Positions 60,629 through 64,000 of a DNA stretch of 64,000 nucleotides are shown piece after piece (the first letter of the stretch is position 1; the number at the start of each line of letters is the position of its first letter). The notes below the pieces were generated by a model. That model did not search any database. It was not told where the DNA came from and saw nothing but the letters and a program-made list of their open reading frames with translations. Location: assembly GCA_013791885.1 (NCBI GenBank), contig VMSZ01000038.1, positions 62,001-126,000 on the forward strand. The letters run 5' to 3'. The position numbers and the translations under genes were made by a program. The stretch is from Sulfurimonas sp. GTDB taxonomy: Bacteria; Campylobacterota; Campylobacteria; Campylobacterales; Sulfurimonadaceae.

Positions 60629-61288
60629 ATGAAGGTTTTGATAGCAATATTTTTACTTTTATCTTCTCTTAGCGCAAGAGAAAATCCTTTTTTTCCATCA
60701 GATGGAGAAAAAGAGATTCCCTATACTACAAACGAAAACAAAACATTACCCGATCTTAAACGTGCTACAATCACCCTTCCTTCAAAAGCAAGAATTCTTG
60801 AAAGCGTTACTGTAAAATATAAAAATCTTGATGGTTCAGTAGAGAGCAAAACTATTGAAGTTGAAAATACAATTGATTGGCATTTACCGCTTTTTATTTC
60901 ACAGAGTTATTATGAAGACAGTGAAAAAACTCAAACAAAAACAAAAGAGAAGGTAAAAAAAACGACAACATCTCAAAAAGCAGAAGCCAATGAAAAAGTT
61001 GGCTCAATCCCTTTCGCAGATTTTTACATTTCAGGTAAAAGTTTTAAAATCAATACAAAAGATAAACTCATCCGAAATTTTTTAATGACTCAACCTCATA
61101 GAATAGTTCTTGATTTTGAAAAAGATGCAACTCTTCATGCATACACAAAAATAAATCCAGAGAGTGTTTTTTCTAAAATAAGAGTTGGAAATCATTCTGG
61201 ATACTATAGAGTAGTTCTAGAGCTTGACGGATATTATAAATATAAGCTTGAAGAAGTGACAGAGGGTTATCTTATTCAACTCAAATAA
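60629..61288 (+). CDS. AMIN-domain exported protein
   Basis: 220 residues from ATG 60629 (AAGGAGTG before it). Sec signal (MKVLIAIFLLLSSLSA). A low-complexity Lys/Thr/Glu section lies near residues 105-125. The C-terminal 90 residues are an AMIN domain (FYISGKSFKINTK, RIVLDFEKDATL, FSKIRVGNHSGYYRVVLELDGYY). AMIN domains bind septal peptidoglycan; placed after the DivIC-like gene this suggests a division or envelope role. No amidase domain is attached. Confidence 0.8.
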   Translation: MKVLIAIFLLLSSLSARENPFFPSDGEKEIPYTTNENKTLPDLKRATITLPSKARILESVTVKYKNLDGSVESKTIEVENTIDWHLPLFISQSYYEDSEKTQTKTKEKVKKTTTSQKAEANEKVGSIPFADFYISGKSFKINTKDKLIRNFLMTQPHRIVLDFEKDATLHAYTKINPESVFSKIRVGNHSGYYRVVLELDGYYKYKLEEVTEGYLIQLK

Positions 61289-61290
61289 GC

Positions 61291-61449
61291 TTAGGCGTTA
61301 AAAAAAGAGTGCATCAATCTTCTTATTATAGACTCTTTTTTCTTCTCCACTACGTATGCTTTTGGCTTTTTTACATTGGTCAAAATAGTGAATTTTTCAT
61401 CTAAGTATTTTGACGCAATCTTTATAAATTTAGGTTCAAAATCATTCAT
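61291..61449 (-). CDS. Small basic protein downstream of the OmpA-like gene
   Basis: 52 residues (MNDFEPKFIKIASKYLDEKF, then a Lys-rich stretch ending RRLMHSFFNA). The ATG at 61449 overlaps the end of the OmpA-like gene by eight bases, and the stop lies two bases from the stop of the convergent AMIN gene, so it fills the gap exactly. No homologue recognised. Translational coupling to the motor-like pair makes it a plausible third member. Confidence 0.5.
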   Translation of the reverse strand: MNDFEPKFIKIASKYLDEKFTILTNVKKPKAYVVEKKKESIIRRLMHSFFNA

Positions 61450-62557
61450 AATCTAGAATCTTCTCTATTTCATTCATCGCATCATCATTTTTAAGCGTGA
61501 ATTTTATTTCTATTCTTCGTGAGAGTTCTTTATCTTCATTGCCGTCTCTGAATTTGATAGTGTCTTGATCAGACCTTCCGCTTGCCAGCAGAAGAGGCTT
61601 GAGATTATTTTCTTGTGTAAAATCAAGCGTTAAGAGATAATTCATAACGGCAAAAGCTCTTTTTTGGGAAAGGTCAAGATTATACAGGTATCCTCCATCA
61701 CTGTCAGTATGTCCTTCAATAATAATTTTATCAAGTTGGGTTCTAATGTTTTTGTTTGATGTAAGTGCTCCGACATAATTTATAAAAATGCGTTTTAGTT
61801 CCAGTTTTGACGTCTCTTTGAGTTCATAACTTCCTTTGTCGAAGAGTATACTCGAAGCAAGTCGCAATGAACCGCTTTTAGGGTCAATCTGAACATATTT
61901 ACCAAGGCTTTGTTTAAGCTCGGCAATGACTTTAATTTTAATCCCTGTAAGACTTTTAATTTTAGCTTTTTGCTCTTGCAATTTTGCAATAAGGAGGTCA
62001 TACTTTGTCTGTTTTTCTTCCAGAGCCTGCAGCATTTTCAAGAGTTCACTGTCTTTTAGTTTGAGAACGTCATTTTTACTTGTGAGTTCATTAGATAGAA
62101 TCAACACTTTATTTTCGTAATCTTGCAAACTTTTATTTTGAAGACTTGCGTTTGATTCTGCCTCACTTAAAAGATTTTGCATAATAATAATTTTGGAGTT
62201 AAAATCATCAATTTTCATTGTTTGAGAAAGCAGAATATTGTTTAAATTGACAATCTCTTCTGTTTTGAGTTCAAGCGCACTCTTGGAAATAAGCAATTCC
62301 TTTTCTTTGTCACTTAATTCCTGGCTTCTTTGTGCAAGAAGTTGTTTGAGCTTTTGCACTTCTGTATCACGCAGTAAAAGCATTTGCAGAGAGCTTTCAA
62401 GAGAGCTTTCCTTGCTCTCAAGACTTGATTTTAAGACAATAGATTTAATAACGATTGCACCTATGAGTAAGATGAAAACAAAGAGTAATCCTGCCATCAA
62501 GTCGGCATAGGATAGCCAGAAATTTGTATCTTCATCTCTTGCGTTTTTTCTAAACAT
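61442..62557 (-). CDS. OmpA/MotB-like protein with long coiled coil
   Basis: 371 residues. One membrane helix (FWLSYADLMAGLLFVFILLIGAIVIKS) with Asp19 at the MotB-type ion-binding position. A coiled coil at about residues 50-210 (ESSLQMLLLRDTEVQKLKQLL). The C-terminal OmpA-like peptidoglycan-binding domain has IIEGHTDSDGG and NLDLSQKRAFAVMNYLL. It pairs with the MotA/TolQ-like protein encoded upstream (one-base overlap). The long stalk separates it from flagellar MotB. Resembles ZorB-type proteins in its start motif. Confidence 0.83.
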   Translation of the reverse strand: MFRKNARDEDTNFWLSYADLMAGLLFVFILLIGAIVIKSIVLKSSLESKESSLESSLQMLLLRDTEVQKLKQLLAQRSQELSDKEKELLISKSALELKTEEIVNLNNILLSQTMKIDDFNSKIIIMQNLLSEAESNASLQNKSLQDYENKVLILSNELTSKNDVLKLKDSELLKMLQALEEKQTKYDLLIAKLQEQKAKIKSLTGIKIKVIAELKQSLGKYVQIDPKSGSLRLASSILFDKGSYELKETSKLELKRIFINYVGALTSNKNIRTQLDKIIIEGHTDSDGGYLYNLDLSQKRAFAVMNYLLTLDFTQENNLKPLLLASGRSDQDTIKFRDGNEDKELSRRIEIKFTLKNDDAMNEIEKILDYE

Positions 62558-63687
62558 TATCTATCTCTTAGTTGACTAGCTACCATCTGATGGTATTTTT
62601 TTATACTGTCCTGCACCTCTTTGCTCTCTTGAGAAACGTGAGTGGCAAAGTCTGCAAGTTTTATAACTATATCTCCAACTTCCGTGTCAATTTTATGAAA
62701 AGTAACATTTAGTGAGTTGTTAAGTTCGGCACTAAAGAGTTTTGTAGTCTTTTCAAAACTTCTTGTGGCAACTGTAAAGTCAACCAAAGATTTATCTATA
62801 TGATTTCTTGCGCTGATGGCAGATTGTGATTTATCAACTTCTGAGAGTATCTCTTTTAAATCAATCGAAGCTCTGTGAAGATGTTTTGAAATATTTGTAA
62901 AATTTTGATTTGTTTCCAGCATGATTTTTTCAAAACTTTCCAAATGCTGTTTATTGAGTGTTTGAATAAAATCCAAGCTAAAAGTTTCTTTGAGTGCCGA
63001 GATAAATTTATGCTCCTTTGACTCATGCTGGGATAGTTTGTGAATCAAGAGCTCCTCTTTTGACCAAAGAGCATCTTCAAAACCTCTCTTTATTGTCACA
63101 AAATAGGTATCAACTTTACTAAGTCCTCTTTTTTCAAAATAGGTCCATATAAGTGAGAGTAAAATACCGTAAATAGAAGCAAAGAACGCAGAACCGACAC
63201 CGCTGAGTAAAATGGAAATTTCGTTGTCAAGAGCTGCGGTTTCTTTGACTGAGAAGTTTGGCATAGATATGGCAATGGCAATAAAAGTACCTAAAATTCC
63301 CAGCATTGGAAAGATAGAAGATGCAACGGATACAAAGTTGTTGTTTCTGATATCAGAGTAATAGGTGTTTAAAAAAGTATCTAAATCTAGAATAGATTTT
63401 GTTTTATTTCCGAGAGTTAAAGATGTTGTAGAGATTTTTTCTTGTATATCGTTCTCGAGAACTGCACGAGAAGAACGCATTCTACAGATACTGTAGTTTG
63501 CATTATGACTGATAAAAAGCAAAAAAATGAAGAGGATAAAGCCAAGAATACTTAAAGTATGTAATGAGATGTTTAGCGGAATAAAGCCGATATAGCCCAG
63601 TGCAACGAATGTAAAAAATAGCAGAGGTATAGCAGAAATAACAATAAAGTTTGCCGAGCATCTGGCCTGATTGTTTAAAGTTTGCAT
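62557..63687 (-). CDS. MotA/TolQ/ExbB-family proton channel protein
   Basis: 376 residues. Three or four membrane helices: two near the N-terminus (LLFFTFVALGYIGFIPLNI, LSILGFILFIFLLFIS), then SSIFPMLGILGTFIAIAISMP and LLSGVGSAFFASIYGILLSLIWTYFEKRG. The last two are the TolQ/ExbB/MotA channel pair. A long cytoplasmic C-terminal helix region follows (about residues 215-376). With the OmpA-like partner it should form a 5:2-type ion-driven rotor or pump. The substrate or effector is unknown; flagellar, Tol and Exb partners are not adjacent. Confidence 0.83.
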   Translation of the reverse strand: MQTLNNQARCSANFIVISAIPLLFFTFVALGYIGFIPLNISLHTLSILGFILFIFLLFISHNANYSICRMRSSRAVLENDIQEKISTTSLTLGNKTKSILDLDTFLNTYYSDIRNNNFVSVASSIFPMLGILGTFIAIAISMPNFSVKETAALDNEISILLSGVGSAFFASIYGILLSLIWTYFEKRGLSKVDTYFVTIKRGFEDALWSKEELLIHKLSQHESKEHKFISALKETFSLDFIQTLNKQHLESFEKIMLETNQNFTNISKHLHRASIDLKEILSEVDKSQSAISARNHIDKSLVDFTVATRSFEKTTKLFSAELNNSLNVTFHKIDTEVGDIVIKLADFATHVSQESKEVQDSIKKYHQMVASQLRDR

Positions 63688-63733
63688 AAATAATTCCTAG
63701 TATAGTAATTGAATTTGAATTATATACAAATTT

Positions 63734-64000
63734 TTATTGTATTAGATTACCCGACTCATCCCATTTTTGTTCAATTCCAACCAATGTCCCGTTGTTGTAA
63801 AGAGCTTCAAAAGATTTTTTACCATTTTCGTACCATTTTTCAAATTTTCCATCTTTTTGTCCATTTTTATAAAAGCCGGCACTCGCTTTTTTCCCGTTTT
63901 CCCACCAAGTTTTTGCTTCTCCGCTTTGAAGGTCATTTTCATAATAGGCTGTACTTTTTTTACGGCCGTTTTCCCACCAAGTGGCCACTTCACCTTGTTG
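63734..64000 (-). CDS. MORN-type (YwqK-like) repeat protein, 5' end off window
   Basis: The frame is open to the window edge (QQGEVATWWENG...), so the start is missing. At least three repeats of the form W-ENGKK-x-A-x-Y-x-NGxxxGxxxxW: WWENGRKKSTAYYEN, WWENGKKASAGFYKNG, WYENGKKSFEALYNNG. Such MORN-variant repeats form beta-hairpin ladders and are annotated as YwqK-family antitoxin-like, with no firm function. 46 bases upstream of the MotA-like gene on the same strand. Confidence 0.78.
   Translation of the reverse strand, partial: QQGEVATWWENGRKKSTAYYENDLQSGEAKTWWENGKKASAGFYKNGQKDGKFEKWYENGKKSFEALYNNGTLVGIEQKWDESGNLIQ

Noticed and set aside
63742-63993. 83-codon minus-strand frame at the window end
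   Set aside because: It is the shifted frame of the MORN-repeat gene; the other frame has the clean WENGKK repeat pattern.
61291-64000. Complete Zorya defence system
   Set aside because: Only a ZorA/ZorB-like pair is visible; no helicase, nuclease or ZorE gene within the window, so the call stays at ion-channel pair.

Overview
The window looks like a chromosomal segment of a Campylobacterota (epsilonproteobacterial) chemolithotroph, most like Sulfurimonas. The pointers are an AT-rich base composition, tightly packed operons, a futalosine-route menaquinone gene (mqnD), an epsilon-type DivIC/FtsB-like gene, poly-G in a leader, and a full nitrate-assimilation cluster. Species assignment is inference. 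I saw no rRNA, tRNA, CRISPR array, prophage or transposase gene.

Layout. 1-5.8 kb: MscS-type channel, two small genes, a zinc uptake group (small Cys/His protein, His-rich outer-membrane barrel, ZnuA, ZnuB), ThpR and a BFD-type ferredoxin. 5.9-18.3 kb: PDC-type membrane sensor, a soluble plus a membrane-anchored Hsp20, PEP synthase, a large BNR-type lipoprotein, a SUV3-like RNA helicase and a chemoreceptor with a c-heme motif. 18.4-21.5 kb: CsgG/lipoprotein operon and a SYLF protein. 21.5-34.1 kb: a minus-strand cobalamin locus (TonB receptor, BtuF-D-C, Cys-rich protein, CobQ, CobT, CobU, CobS, CobC), then YcaO and a second, active-site-defective CobQ. 34.2-47.9 kb: glutaminase, an EAL protein and the nitrate cluster (NasA-type reductase, NrtABC, kinase/phosphatase, NarK, CysG, NirA). 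48-64 kb: housekeeping genes (RqcH, CdsA, Dxr, TsaD, Tpx, MurB, FliQ, MqnD, RecA, enolase, DivIC-like, AMIN) and a non-flagellar MotA/MotB-like pair next to a MORN-repeat gene.

How the parts work together. The cobalamin block imports corrinoids and carries the late assembly steps from cobyric acid to cobalamin. The nitrate block imports nitrate by two routes, reduces it to nitrite and then ammonium, and makes the siroheme that the nitrite reductase needs. Promoters of nrtA and narK share a 15-bp box at matching spacing, and the EAL gene has a close copy, so these look like one regulon.

The most unusual material is outside the genes. Two families of modular, multi-hairpin intergenic repeats (four and three copies here) keep their cores while their stems change in a compensatory way, and they share a hairpin module with a fixed internal mismatch. 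In addition the heptamer TGCGTTT/AAACGCA is scattered over both strands at well over ten times my chance estimate, unevenly between genes. Other items worth checking are the CobQ paralogue with Cys327 replaced by Ser, the poly-G tract in the hsp20 leader, and two promoters that predict leaderless mRNAs.
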